Positions 1-8,136 of a DNA stretch of 64,000 nt are shown piece after piece. This DNA is from CBDFLA01 sp965248915 (GTDB taxonomy: Bacteria; Pseudomonadota; Alphaproteobacteria; M2410): the NCBI GenBank assembly GCA_965248915.1, contig OZ252216.1, positions 3,472,001 through 3,536,000 of the forward strand, given 5' to 3'. The notes beneath the pieces were generated by a model. That model made no database searches, was not told the DNA's origin, and saw nothing but the letters and a program-made list of their open reading frames with translations. The translations under genes were made by a program, and so were the position numbers. The first letter of the stretch is position 1. Every line of letters begins with the position of its first letter.

Positions 1-747
1 CAACGCGGCGAAGATGACACTGGTCTCGCGCAAGGCTGCGACCGGAGCGATGGCGCCCAGCGTGATCGCCCATAGGACAATCCAGTAAGCAACCATGGAC
101 ATGGCACCGCCAAGAACACCTGGCTTCCAGTTTTGTTTGAGGCTTACGATGAGTGTGTCCCGACGCAGAAAATAGATGAGTGCGAAGAGGGGAAATCCAT
201 GCAGAAAGAAAAGCCATACCGTATAGCCATGGACATCGCCGGAAATCCGCGCCCCGCTGGCATCCACAATTGTGTAAGACGCAATGAACCCAGCCGTACC
301 GAGAGCGAAGAGAACACCCTTCATGTTGTGGGCAATGGTTCCCCAACCGTGCAGCGCGAGACTTACGATCCCGCCGGTAATGAGAAATATTGCAAACCAC
401 TGCGACGTTGACAGAGCTTCACCAATCACCATCCACCCAATCAGCGCGGTGAGAAGCGGTGCCGTGCCGCGCGCGATCGGATACACCTGTCCAAAGTCAC
501 CATGCTCATAGGCCATGGTCAGAAAAAACATATAGCCGAGGTGAATGAATGACGTCGCGAGCAGATAGGGCCAGGCCGCCCAAATGGGGACCTCAAAAAA
601 AGGCATGAGAAAGAGAGTGATAACCGCTGTGGAGCCGGCAAGGATTGCCATGGCGACCAACCGATCAGCGTTGACTTTTATGAGTGCATTCCAACCTGCA
701 TGAAGTGCGGCGGCGAGAAGAACCAGGAGGAGGACGGTAAGCGACAC
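1..747 (-). CDS. EamA/DMT-family transporter, 3' part cut by window edge
   Basis: About 249 codons of a multi-pass inner-membrane protein are present; the C-terminus lies beyond base 1. Translation of the minus strand gives the drug/metabolite-transporter pattern: an N-terminal helix running into HAGWNALIK, repeated hydrophobic helices, and the segment QVYPIARGTAPLLTAL typical of the first EamA repeat. Such proteins export or import small metabolites, but the substrate cannot be read here. The likely start is a GTG four bases after the stop of the upstream APC permease gene, so the two are probably co-transcribed. An in-frame TTG slightly further upstream is an alternative start. The family call is firm. 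Confidence 0.75.
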   Translation of the reverse strand, partial: MSLTVLLLVLLAAALHAGWNALIKVNADRLVAMAILAGSTAVITLFLMPFFEVPIWAAWPYLLATSFIHLGYMFFLTMAYEHGDFGQVYPIARGTAPLLTALIGWMVIGEALSTSQWFAIFLITGGIVSLALHGWGTIAHNMKGVLFALGTAGFIASYTIVDASGARISGDVHGYTVWLFFLHGFPLFALIYFLRRDTLIVSLKQNWKPGVLGGAMSMVAYWIVLWAITLGAIAPVAALRETSVIFAAL

Positions 748-751
748 GTTC

Positions 752-1978
752 TCAAACGAACTCAAGGAAGTCTGCGAGTTGCCACAAGACAAAGGCTCCA
801 CTTGACGTCGCGCCGATCACTGGCACCCAAGCTGGATATGTCGCGACACCATCCGGCGCTGGGCCCCTCTTCTTAATCGCGATCAAGGCCAGGTTGATGA
901 GTGTAAAGACAATGAGAACGATGAAGGATGTGACGCGCGCCAACCCTCCCAAAGTGCCAACAAGAGCTAGAATGACAACCGTGACGGTAGCGATTATCGT
1001 CGCAACGAGGGGCGTTTGGGTCCTGGGGTGAACACGACCGACAAATCTTGGCAGAGAACCCTGCTGAGCCAGGCCGTAGAAAACCCGTGCGGCCATAATG
1101 ATCTGAATGAGCGCGCCATTGAGCATAGCGAAGATGCCGATCGTCGAAATGAACTCACCGCGGGAACCGGTTGCTTCCTCAAAAACGAGGGTCAAAGGGG
1201 CGCCGTGCCCCGCCAGTTGGTCAATCGGGACAACCGCGATCGAGACCGCCGCAATTAAGACATAGATGACGGCGGTGAGAACCATGGTGATCAAAATGGC
1301 GCGTGGCAAATTCCGCCTTGGATTCTTGACCTCTTCGGCCACATTGACCATGTCCTCAAATCCGATGAAGGCATAAAACGCTGGCACCGTCGCCGCAATC
1401 ACCGCAACGACTGCAGCGCTGCTGAATGAAGGAGAGGCGGCGCGAACGGTTTCTGGTAAATCGGGAAGGTGTCCTGCACCAGCCCAAATGATAAGGAGAA
1501 GTCCCCCGACTTCGATGATTGTAATGAGGGCCGCTAGTCCAACCGAGGGTCCAATACCAATGGCGGCAATGATACCGATCAAGGCGCCAACACCGATGAT
1601 TGCGACTTCCCGGGAAACAAATGCCAGATCTTGAACATAGCCGACAAAACCATTGAGGATCGTCGCAGAGGACACAATGCCAGACAGGATGACGCCGAGT
1701 CCGACCAGGGTCGACAGAGATTTCGAGTTAAAACCTTGCAAGACGTAAACAGCCTCACCAGCACTCTTAGGGAAGCGCGAGGAAAGTTCCGCCAACGAGA
1801 TCGCGCTGAAAGCCGCCAGCAGGGAAGCGAGCACAAAGGCTAGCGGGGCCAAAACGCCAGCGGTCGCCGCAATTTCGCCCATCAAGGCATAAACACCAGC
1901 CCCGACGATGGTCCCAAGTCCATAAAGGACAACAAGAGGAAGAGACAAAGATCGTCGTAGTTCAACTTGGTTGTTCAC
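752..1978 (-). CDS. APC-superfamily amino acid permease
   Basis: The 408-residue protein has about 11-12 hydrophobic segments. The N-terminal GLGTIVGAGVYALMGEIA matches the first broken helix of amino acid-polyamine-organocation permeases, where the substrate carboxylate binds. A second family hallmark, FYAFIGFEDMVNVAEEVKNP, lies near the middle. The start is read as GTG with a purine-rich GGGGA a few bases upstream. It most resembles the YhdG/CAT-type amino acid permeases, but substrate specificity is not visible. The EamA-like gene follows immediately on the same strand, suggesting a small two-transporter operon. Confidence 0.85.
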   Translation of the reverse strand: MNNQVELRRSLSLPLVVLYGLGTIVGAGVYALMGEIAATAGVLAPLAFVLASLLAAFSAISLAELSSRFPKSAGEAVYVLQGFNSKSLSTLVGLGVILSGIVSSATILNGFVGYVQDLAFVSREVAIIGVGALIGIIAAIGIGPSVGLAALITIIEVGGLLLIIWAGAGHLPDLPETVRAASPSFSSAAVVAVIAATVPAFYAFIGFEDMVNVAEEVKNPRRNLPRAILITMVLTAVIYVLIAAVSIAVVPIDQLAGHGAPLTLVFEEATGSRGEFISTIGIFAMLNGALIQIIMAARVFYGLAQQGSLPRFVGRVHPRTQTPLVATIIATVTVVILALVGTLGGLARVTSFIVLIVFTLINLALIAIKKRGPAPDGVATYPAWVPVIGATSSGAFVLWQLADFLEFV

Positions 1979-2132
1979 GATTCCCCCACTTATTCACCGA
2001 CTTGCGGTTTCCCGCAGAACTATAAGTGAGCCTTTCCCCAAAACAAAGTGCCTCGGTCAAGTGGGTACACGATTCAGATACTTCTCATGAAGCGCGGTTC
2101 CCATTACACTCCAAAGAAAAAGGGAGGCCGTC

Positions 2133-2987
2133 ATGACCTATAGACACATTGAAGTGATCTCAAAACCCCACGGGTTTGGCGCGGAGATCAATGGCGTGGA
2201 TCTAAAGTCAGGACCGGCGGAGGATGTCATGGCCGAAATTCGAGCTGCGTGGCTCGCACATCAGGTCGTCGCATTTCCGGGTCAAGATCTCACGATGAAT
2301 GAATTTGAAGAGTTCTCGGAAAGAGTGGGTCCCTTTGGCTTTACTGACTACATCAAGCCTGTGGACGACCACCCCAATGTGCTGGAATTGCGTCGAGAAC
2401 CGGACGAAAGGGCGGTCCATTTCGGTCAAGCCTGGCACTCCGACTGCTCCTATCAAAAAGAGCCACCATCGGCGAGCATATTGCTTTCGAAAGAGATACC
2501 GCCCGTCGGGGGCGACACACTCTATTCAGATGGCTACCGCGCCTATGAGGCATTGTCAGACAAGATGAAAGCTCTCTTGCATGACCTTCGGGGGGTACAC
2601 AGCGCAATTGGTCCCTACTCAAAGGCCGGGTTTTATGCCACCGAGGAGGAAGACCGATCCATCGGAGTCGTTGCGAACGACAGCGCCAAGGAAAAGCAAA
2701 TCCATCCATTGATCCGTACACACCCGGAAACAGGTCGCAAAGCAATTTTCTGCAATATCGTATACACCATTGGCATTGAGGGTATGCATGACGATGAGGC
2801 CCGTGCCATCATTCGTTTCCTTAGTGACCACACAACCAAGGATGATTTCATTTATCGTCACAAGTGGCAGAACAACATGCTCACCATGTGGGACAATCGC
2901 ACGGTCCAACACTACGCCGACGCAGGCTTCGACGGCCACCGCCGGGTCATGTGGCGTACCACGGTGGCGGGGGACCGACCGGTCTAG
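2133..2987 (+). CDS. TauD/TfdA-family Fe(II)/2-oxoglutarate-dependent dioxygenase
   Basis: The 284-residue protein is the usual length for TauD/TfdA enzymes, which hydroxylate substrates such as taurine or aryloxyacetates using Fe(II), O2 and 2-oxoglutarate. The metal motif HxD is visible as H102-S-D104 in WHSDCSY. The distal His lies in TVQHYADAGFDGHRRV, and the Arg that binds 2-oxoglutarate is just after it (MWRTTVAGD). GGGAGG precedes the ATG at normal distance. The gene is followed after six bases by a histidine phosphatase and then the Rieske-TPP fusion, so the three may form one catabolic operon. The substrate is unknown. Confidence 0.85.
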   Translation: MTYRHIEVISKPHGFGAEINGVDLKSGPAEDVMAEIRAAWLAHQVVAFPGQDLTMNEFEEFSERVGPFGFTDYIKPVDDHPNVLELRREPDERAVHFGQAWHSDCSYQKEPPSASILLSKEIPPVGGDTLYSDGYRAYEALSDKMKALLHDLRGVHSAIGPYSKAGFYATEEEDRSIGVVANDSAKEKQIHPLIRTHPETGRKAIFCNIVYTIGIEGMHDDEARAIIRFLSDHTTKDDFIYRHKWQNNMLTMWDNRTVQHYADAGFDGHRRVMWRTTVAGDRPV

Positions 2988-2993
2988 GTCAAT

Positions 2994-3593
2994 ATGGCCA
3001 CTCTGTACCTATTGCGCCACGCTGAAAGCGCACCTGACCCCAACACGCCTGACGCCGACTGGCCATTGAGCAAAAAAGGGATGATTCAGGCCAAGGAACT
3101 CGTTGGCCGCCTTGAGCCTCTTGGGATCACGCAAATCATCTCAAGCCCCTATAGCCGCGCTGTCGAGACGGTTCGACCCTTTGCCGTCGCAACAGATCAG
3201 TCGATTGGGATTGTCGAAGACCTTCACGAGCGTAAGTTATGCAATCCAAGATGGGTGGGTGACAATTTTCTGGGGACAATGCAGTCATTGTGGTCGGATC
3301 TAGATCTGGCCTTGCAAGGTGGAGAAAGTGGTGTGGAATGCCAACGCCGCGTTACGGCAGCCCTTCAAGATCACATGACCAAATCTCACGAGCAAATCAT
3401 CCTGGTGAGTTCTCACGGTCAAGCCATCTCACTTTTTCTTCGTTCTCTAGATGCGGGCGTCAACTTTCAGTTTTGGAAAAACATGACGAACCCAGATCTT
3501 TTTCGTTTGCATGTAATCGAGGGCGAAAGTGACATGTTCCAATGGGACAAGGAATTTCGACCATTTGACGCGCCGTCCATCAACCTTATGTGA
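2994..3593 (+). CDS. Histidine phosphatase family protein (phosphoglycerate mutase-like)
   Basis: The 199-residue protein begins MATLYLLRHAES, the RHG-type motif of the histidine phosphatase superfamily, with H9 as the phosphate acceptor. A second conserved segment, ISSPYSRAVETV, supplies the next Arg. The catalytic second His is in VSSHGQAISLFLRSLD. The family covers cofactor-dependent phosphoglycerate mutases and many small-molecule or protein phosphatases; nothing here fixes the substrate. It starts six bases after the dioxygenase stop with a poor Shine-Dalgarno, consistent with translational coupling. Confidence 0.8.
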   Translation: MATLYLLRHAESAPDPNTPDADWPLSKKGMIQAKELVGRLEPLGITQIISSPYSRAVETVRPFAVATDQSIGIVEDLHERKLCNPRWVGDNFLGTMQSLWSDLDLALQGGESGVECQRRVTAALQDHMTKSHEQIILVSSHGQAISLFLRSLDAGVNFQFWKNMTNPDLFRLHVIEGESDMFQWDKEFRPFDAPSINLM

Positions 3594-3658
3594 TTGGCAG
3601 ATGATGACTTCGCCTGACAAGGTGTCGCCGAAGATCGCAATCGAGAAAGAGAGTTCCC

Positions 3659-5647
3659 ATGGCAGACAAGTCGACCGGTGATGTCACCTGGCACAAAGTG
3701 GCCGAGCCTGACGAAGTGGCCGAAGGCCGCGTCAAGTCCATTACGGCGGACGGCCAAGGCATGGCCCTGGTTCATTTCAAAGGTCAATATGCCGCCATGG
3801 ACAACAAGTGCCCCCACCAAGGGGGCCCCTTGGGCGAGGGATCTATTGAGCGTGGCATTGACGATGCCTGTTGGTTGCGCTGTCCCTGGCACGGCTGGGA
3901 CTTTGATCCCTTGACGGGCAAACCGCCAGGTGGTCACGAGGACTCAGGCCAAGAAATGTTTCCCGTCGAAGTGCGAGGTGACGGCATTTATGTCGGGCTT
4001 TGCGCGGCACCTCCTCATGTCGACACAATCTCTGACGTCATGGTCGACACCATGCACAATTGGGGCATCCGCCGTGTCTTTGGCATGGTTGGCCACTCAA
4101 ACCTCGGTCTCGCTGATGCGCTCCGCATCAAAGAGGAAAAAGGCGAGCTTACCTTTCACGGCATTCGTCATGAGGGGGCGGCTTCCTTTGCCTGCTCCGG
4201 CTATGCGAAAGTGAGTGGGAAACCGGCCGCCTGTTTGGCGATCGCGGGGCCCGGTGCCACCAATTTGTTGACCGGCTTGTGGGACGCGAAGGTCGACCGG
4301 GCTCCGGTTCTGGCTCTCACCGGGCAGGTGCAAGTTCAAGTCTTCGGCCCAGGCGCGTTTCAAGACATCGACTTGAGTGCGGCCTTTGAACCGGTTGCAA
4401 GATTTTCAAAAACCGTATTGCACTCATCTGACCATGCCGAACTTATGTCCTTGGCGTGCAAGTCTGCTCTTGTCGAGCGCGATGTTTCTCATCTTATTTT
4501 CCCGGACGATGTCCAAACTTTGGAAGCTGGCGACGCAAGACCGAAGACACCAGAGGGACGCATCGGACCTGCCGACATTTCTCCGCCGAGGGAATCCCTT
4601 GAGGATGCTCTATCAGAAATCCACAACGCGAATCGGCCGGTTATCATTGTCGGGTACGGGGCCCGGGATGCCATGGACCCAATCATTGAATTGGCAGAAC
4701 GCCTACACGCACCTGTCATGACCACGTTTAAAGCTAAAGGTCAGATCTCCGATACCCACCCTCATGCGGCAGGTGTATTGGGGAGATCGGGAACGCCCAT
4801 CGCCAGTTGGTTCATGAACGAAGCCGACCTCATCTTGGCCTTCGGCGCGTCCTTCTCAAACCACACCGGCATCGAGCCTTCAAAGCGTATCGTGCAAGTG
4901 GATTTCGACCGCATGGCACTCGGCAAATTCCACCCTGTCGCCGTTCCGGTTTGGGGAGAAGTCGGTGTGACCGCCCGAGCTTTTCTGAGTGACTTGGACT
5001 CCGATTCCAAGATCGAAGATCAGGTGGCAGAGATCGCGGAACGCTGGACCATATGGCGCAACGAAAAGAAGCGCCGCACCGCAGAGGACAATGGCAAGGG
5101 CTTGAACTCTGCCATGGTCTTTGAGGCTCTAAGTCAGGCGGCACCTTCTGACGCGATCATTGCCGTCGATGTGGGCAACAATGCCTACTCCTTCGGGCGT
5201 TACTTCGAGTGCGCCTCGCAGAAGATCTTGATGTCAGGATACCTGGGCTCCATTGGATTTGCCTTTCCCGCAGGCATGGGCGCTTGGGCCGCAACGAAAG
5301 ATTTCGATCATCTCAAAGGCCGCAAAGTCATCTCCGTCAGCGGTGATGGCGGCTTGGGTCAGTACTTGGCAGACTTCACCACAGCCGTGAAATACGGCAT
5401 GGACGTCACCCACATTGTCCTCAACAACAGCGAGATCGCAAAAATCTCCAAAGAACAAAAGGCGGGCAATTGGCCGGTTTGGCAAACGTCTCTGGTCAAC
5501 CCAAGCTTTGCTGGCTTCGCGAGAAATTGCGGCGGCGAGGGCTTGCGCGTGTCGAAGCCGGAAGAGTTAGCATCTGCACTGGAAAAAGCGATCGCGCACA
5601 ATGGACCAGCTCTGGTCGAAATCATGACGGACGCTGAATTGTTGTGA
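3659..5647 (+). CDS. Rieske [2Fe-2S] domain fused to a TPP-dependent (pyruvate oxidase/acetolactate synthase-like) enzyme
   Basis: The protein has 662 residues. Residues about 10-115 are a Rieske ferredoxin-like domain with all four cluster ligands (C51, H53, C75, H78 in CPHQ and CPWHGW). Residues about 122-660 are a complete ThDP enzyme of the POX/AHAS type: the catalytic Glu is E172 in RHEGAASFA, a central domain follows, and the diphosphate-binding GDGGLGQ is near residue 562 with NNSEIAKISKEQ after it. A fused iron-sulfur domain suggests electrons are passed on from a ThDP-bound intermediate, as in oxidative decarboxylation, but this is inference. An SD-like GAGAG precedes the ATG. The substrate is unknown; the upstream dioxygenase hints at organosulfur or 2-oxo acid metabolism only weakly. 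Confidence 0.8.
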   Translation: MADKSTGDVTWHKVAEPDEVAEGRVKSITADGQGMALVHFKGQYAAMDNKCPHQGGPLGEGSIERGIDDACWLRCPWHGWDFDPLTGKPPGGHEDSGQEMFPVEVRGDGIYVGLCAAPPHVDTISDVMVDTMHNWGIRRVFGMVGHSNLGLADALRIKEEKGELTFHGIRHEGAASFACSGYAKVSGKPAACLAIAGPGATNLLTGLWDAKVDRAPVLALTGQVQVQVFGPGAFQDIDLSAAFEPVARFSKTVLHSSDHAELMSLACKSALVERDVSHLIFPDDVQTLEAGDARPKTPEGRIGPADISPPRESLEDALSEIHNANRPVIIVGYGARDAMDPIIELAERLHAPVMTTFKAKGQISDTHPHAAGVLGRSGTPIASWFMNEADLILAFGASFSNHTGIEPSKRIVQVDFDRMALGKFHPVAVPVWGEVGVTARAFLSDLDSDSKIEDQVAEIAERWTIWRNEKKRRTAEDNGKGLNSAMVFEALSQAAPSDAIIAVDVGNNAYSFGRYFECASQKILMSGYLGSIGFAFPAGMGAWAATKDFDHLKGRKVISVSGDGGLGQYLADFTTAVKYGMDVTHIVLNNSEIAKISKEQKAGNWPVWQTSLVNPSFAGFARNCGGEGLRVSKPEELASALEKAIAHNGPALVEIMTDAELL

Positions 5648-5702
5648 GTAGGCAATGCGAATCAAATGGCACAATTCCCAAAGGTCTTGAGAAGGGGTCA
5701 TC

Positions 5703-6116
5703 TCAGCCTGGAAAGACGTCGAAACTGAGGTCGACATGCTCGCCTGTCACGATCACCGGTTCGCCATCAAGTGTTGGCGGCGTGTAGCGCCACTGTTTAA
5801 GTGCCTCTCTACCGGCTTCACCAAAAGACTTTCTGGGAGTGGATTCTGCAATTTCGATTTCGACCGGGCGCCCGTTGGTATCAATGCTGAAGAGCAATTT
5901 GGCATGACCGCTGAGACCTCTCTCAAGCGCGTCGAGAGGATAATTTGGCTCAATACGAACGATCACCGACATTTTGCCACTGCGCGCACGAAAATCATCG
6001 CCAGAGACGCGTTCGATATCAGCCCCTTGCCCGAGAGCAGCTCTAGTAAGAGTAGTACCTTGTCCAAGGATTATGATGGCGGTCACGGCTAAGAGTACGC
6101 GGTTCCTTGGGGTCAA
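5703..6116 (-). CDS. Small secreted TonB-C-terminal-domain protein
   Basis: The 137-residue protein has an N-terminal hydrophobic segment and then a single TonB C-terminal fold: IEPNYPLDALERGLSGHAKLLFSIDTNG leading to a conserved ALKQWRYTPPTLDGEP. There is no proline-rich linker, so it is not a classical energy transducer; single-domain relatives occur as periplasmic proteins of unknown role. No ATG is available at the 5' end. The track-length start would be TTG, and a GTG 30 bases downstream is an alternative that shortens the signal segment. A similar gene lies 24 bases upstream on the same strand. Confidence 0.65.
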   Translation of the reverse strand: MTPRNRVLLAVTAIIILGQGTTLTRAALGQGADIERVSGDDFRARSGKMSVIVRIEPNYPLDALERGLSGHAKLLFSIDTNGRPVEIEIAESTPRKSFGEAGREALKQWRYTPPTLDGEPVIVTGEHVDLSFDVFPG

Positions 6117-6140
6117 ATGTATAATTCTAGATCTCGCATG

Positions 6141-6560
6141 TTACGGAATTCGCGGAAAATTCGTGGTACATGATGGATTGTCAAATGTGAGTTCGTTTCG
6201 TACCCCGACCACATTGATGTGCTCACCATCAATCATAGGCTTCTCAAATCGCCATTTCTTCACGGCCTTTTTTGTGCGCTTGTCAAACAATGTTGCAGGT
6301 TCGGATTCGACAATTTGAATGTCGGTGGTCTTTCCGTCGTAAGTCACAGTGTATTGCACGATTGCATATCCGGTCCGGCACTGGTCGCTACCGAGCGGAT
6401 ATTCAGGCGATACAGTCTTCGTTCTATTTAGGGTGTTGGGATACTCCGCGAAAGGTATGCCTCGAATCTTGTCATTCGAAAGTTCATCCGCAGCAGCGCC
6501 ACTGCCAAAAGCAATAGCCATTGCAGCAACCGAAATCCGTAGTACTGACCAGTGAGTCAT
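6141..6560 (-). CDS. Small secreted TonB-C-terminal-domain protein
   Basis: The 139-residue protein starts with ATG after AAGGTGAC. It has a signal peptide ending near GSGAAADE and one TonB-C-like domain: ISPEYPLG, a beta segment TGYAIVQYTVTYDG, then KKAVKKWRFEKPMIDGE. Two cysteines (GSDQC and NPSCTT) could form a disulfide. It is related to, but clearly diverged from, the gene that follows it at 5703-6116. Both look periplasmic and lack the membrane anchor plus Pro-rich region of true TonB. Function is not known. Confidence 0.7.
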   Translation of the reverse strand: MTHWSVLRISVAAMAIAFGSGAAADELSNDKIRGIPFAEYPNTLNRTKTVSPEYPLGSDQCRTGYAIVQYTVTYDGKTTDIQIVESEPATLFDKRTKKAVKKWRFEKPMIDGEHINVVGVRNELTFDNPSCTTNFPRIP

Positions 6561-6690
6561 CCCGTCACCTTGTTTCTCAAAACAAGAATCTGCGAGAGCC
6601 TACACCCACACGCAGATACACGCAACGGCTGTAGGGCAGATGTCCGGACACGTAAGTTCCGGAGGCATTTCTAGTGGGGGTTGGGGGCAG

Positions 6691-7728
6691 CTACTTCCCA
6701 ACGCCCGTTCGGCCTTCCGCCATTTTATCGAAGTTCGACCACACCCCGTCGTCGCCGTGCCAGCTGCCTCGTGTGGCGGCTTTTGAGTACTCCGTGGCGC
6801 GCGCTTCAAAGAAATTGGCGTGTTCTACACCATTGAGGATTTCAGTGAGCCAGGGCAGGGGGTGCTTCTCGACACCGTAAACCTTCGGCAGCTCCAACTG
6901 TTCCAGCCGCCAATCCGCGATGTAGCGAATGTAAGCCTTAATGTCGTTGGCGGTCATGCCCTCGACCGGGCCCATCTCAAAGGCAAGGTCGATGAACTTG
7001 TCTTCCAGCCCCACAACCGTCTTGCAGCAATCAACAATGTCGTCTTTGACCGATTTGGTGAGGCAGCCCGTTTCCTTGGTGAACGCATGATAGAGTTGCG
7101 TCACCCCTTCGCAGTGCAGGCTCTCATCGCGCACGGACCAGGATACGATTTGCCCCATGCCCTTCATCTTGTTGTGGCGAGGAAAGTTGAGCAACATGGC
7201 GAACGAGGCGAATAGCTGGAGCCCTTCTGTGAACGCACCAAACATCGCAAGCGTGCGTGCAATATCCTCATGGCTGTCAACACCAAAGGACTGCATGTAC
7301 TCGTGCTTTGCCGCCATCTCTTCGTATTCGAGGAAGGCAGTAAACTCTTCGTCCGGCATGCCAATGGTCTCGAGCAACAAAGCGTAGGCCGCGATGTGCA
7401 CAGTCTCCATATTGGAGAACGCCGACAACATCATCTTTACCTCTGTCGGCTTAAAGATGCGTGCGTAGCGTTCCATGTAGTTGTCGTTTACTTCCACATC
7501 TGACTGGGTGAAGAAACGGAAGATCTGTGTAAGGAGGTTGCGTTCTTCTTGAGTGACCTTAGTTGCCCAATCCTTACAGTCTTCCCCCAGCGGCACCTCC
7601 TCCGGCATCCAATGCACCTGCTGCTGCTTTTTCCAATAGTCATACGCCCACGGATAACGAAACGGCTTATAGGCATAAGAAGGGGTCATGAGACCCGGCA
7701 GGTCGGTCGCGGTCACGAGGTTTGACAT
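6691..7728 (-). CDS. nrdB: Ribonucleoside-diphosphate reductase class I, beta subunit
   Basis: The 345-residue protein is the radical-generating subunit of class I ribonucleotide reductase, which makes dNDPs from NDPs. Di-iron ligands and the radical tyrosine are visible at D77 (QSDVEV), E108, H111 and Y115 (METVHIAAY), equivalent to E. coli D84, E115, H118 and Y122. It is therefore a tyrosyl-radical enzyme, not a class Ic type with Phe at that site. The C-terminal tail that docks on NrdA is present. It lies 408 bases downstream of nrdA on the same strand, an unusually long spacer that holds a strong hairpin. Confidence 0.93.
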   Translation of the reverse strand: MSNLVTATDLPGLMTPSYAYKPFRYPWAYDYWKKQQQVHWMPEEVPLGEDCKDWATKVTQEERNLLTQIFRFFTQSDVEVNDNYMERYARIFKPTEVKMMLSAFSNMETVHIAAYALLLETIGMPDEEFTAFLEYEEMAAKHEYMQSFGVDSHEDIARTLAMFGAFTEGLQLFASFAMLLNFPRHNKMKGMGQIVSWSVRDESLHCEGVTQLYHAFTKETGCLTKSVKDDIVDCCKTVVGLEDKFIDLAFEMGPVEGMTANDIKAYIRYIADWRLEQLELPKVYGVEKHPLPWLTEILNGVEHANFFEARATEYSKAATRGSWHGDDGVWSNFDKMAEGRTGVGK

Positions 7729-8136
7729 CGGGCGGAGGTCCCTTAAGGCGCAAAGTTCTTAAATTTCAGACGAGCCGCCAACCTACCACATCTGGTGGCT
7801 CCGTCCAGATCTCCCACGAGATTTAGTGGTGGATAAGTAGGGTATGGGAAGCCTCGGGGGCATTGTTGTCCGGACGTTCGCGTCGGCGGTCAAGTCGGGA
7901 CTGCATTAGATTTGGCGTGACGGCCTCCACATCCAAACCCCCAAAAGGGGTGCGGCTCCGATTGGGTGGATCGGAGCCGCTGGTGGGAAACGTCTGCGGT
8001 ATTTTGGGTGTTGGGATGCAGACGAGGCGGGAGGGGTATCCCGCACTTTTTTGAGGGTACGCAGTTTACTCGTGACGCAAGAGACTCTGATTCGCGTGTT
8101 ATGGCAAGCGTGAATATGACAAATCCACAGGCTTTG
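7729..8136. other. Spacer between nrdA and nrdB, no convincing gene
   Basis: The 408 bases separate two genes that are normally tightly coupled. I see no ORF with coding character on either strand. The main structure is a perfect 10-bp hairpin at 7952-7980, followed on the minus strand by a smaller C4/G4 hairpin. The region may hold an internal promoter for nrdB or an attenuator; neither can be decided from sequence. Confidence 0.5.
7952..7980 (-). promoter_or_regulatory. Strong hairpin between nrdA and nrdB
   Basis: Left arm GCGGCTCCGA (7952-7961) and right arm TCGGAGCCGC (7971-7980) pair perfectly over 10 bp around a 9-nt loop. Reading leftward in the nrd direction it is followed by ACCCCTTTTGGGG, a second short palindrome, rather than a clean T-run. 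It could reduce read-through from nrdA to nrdB, protect an mRNA end, or act as an attenuator. The structure is certain; its role is inferred. Confidence 0.5.

Noticed and set aside
6642..6664. Hairpin with TCCGGA arms downstream of nrdB as terminator
   Set aside because: The stem is only six bases and no T-run follows on the minus strand.
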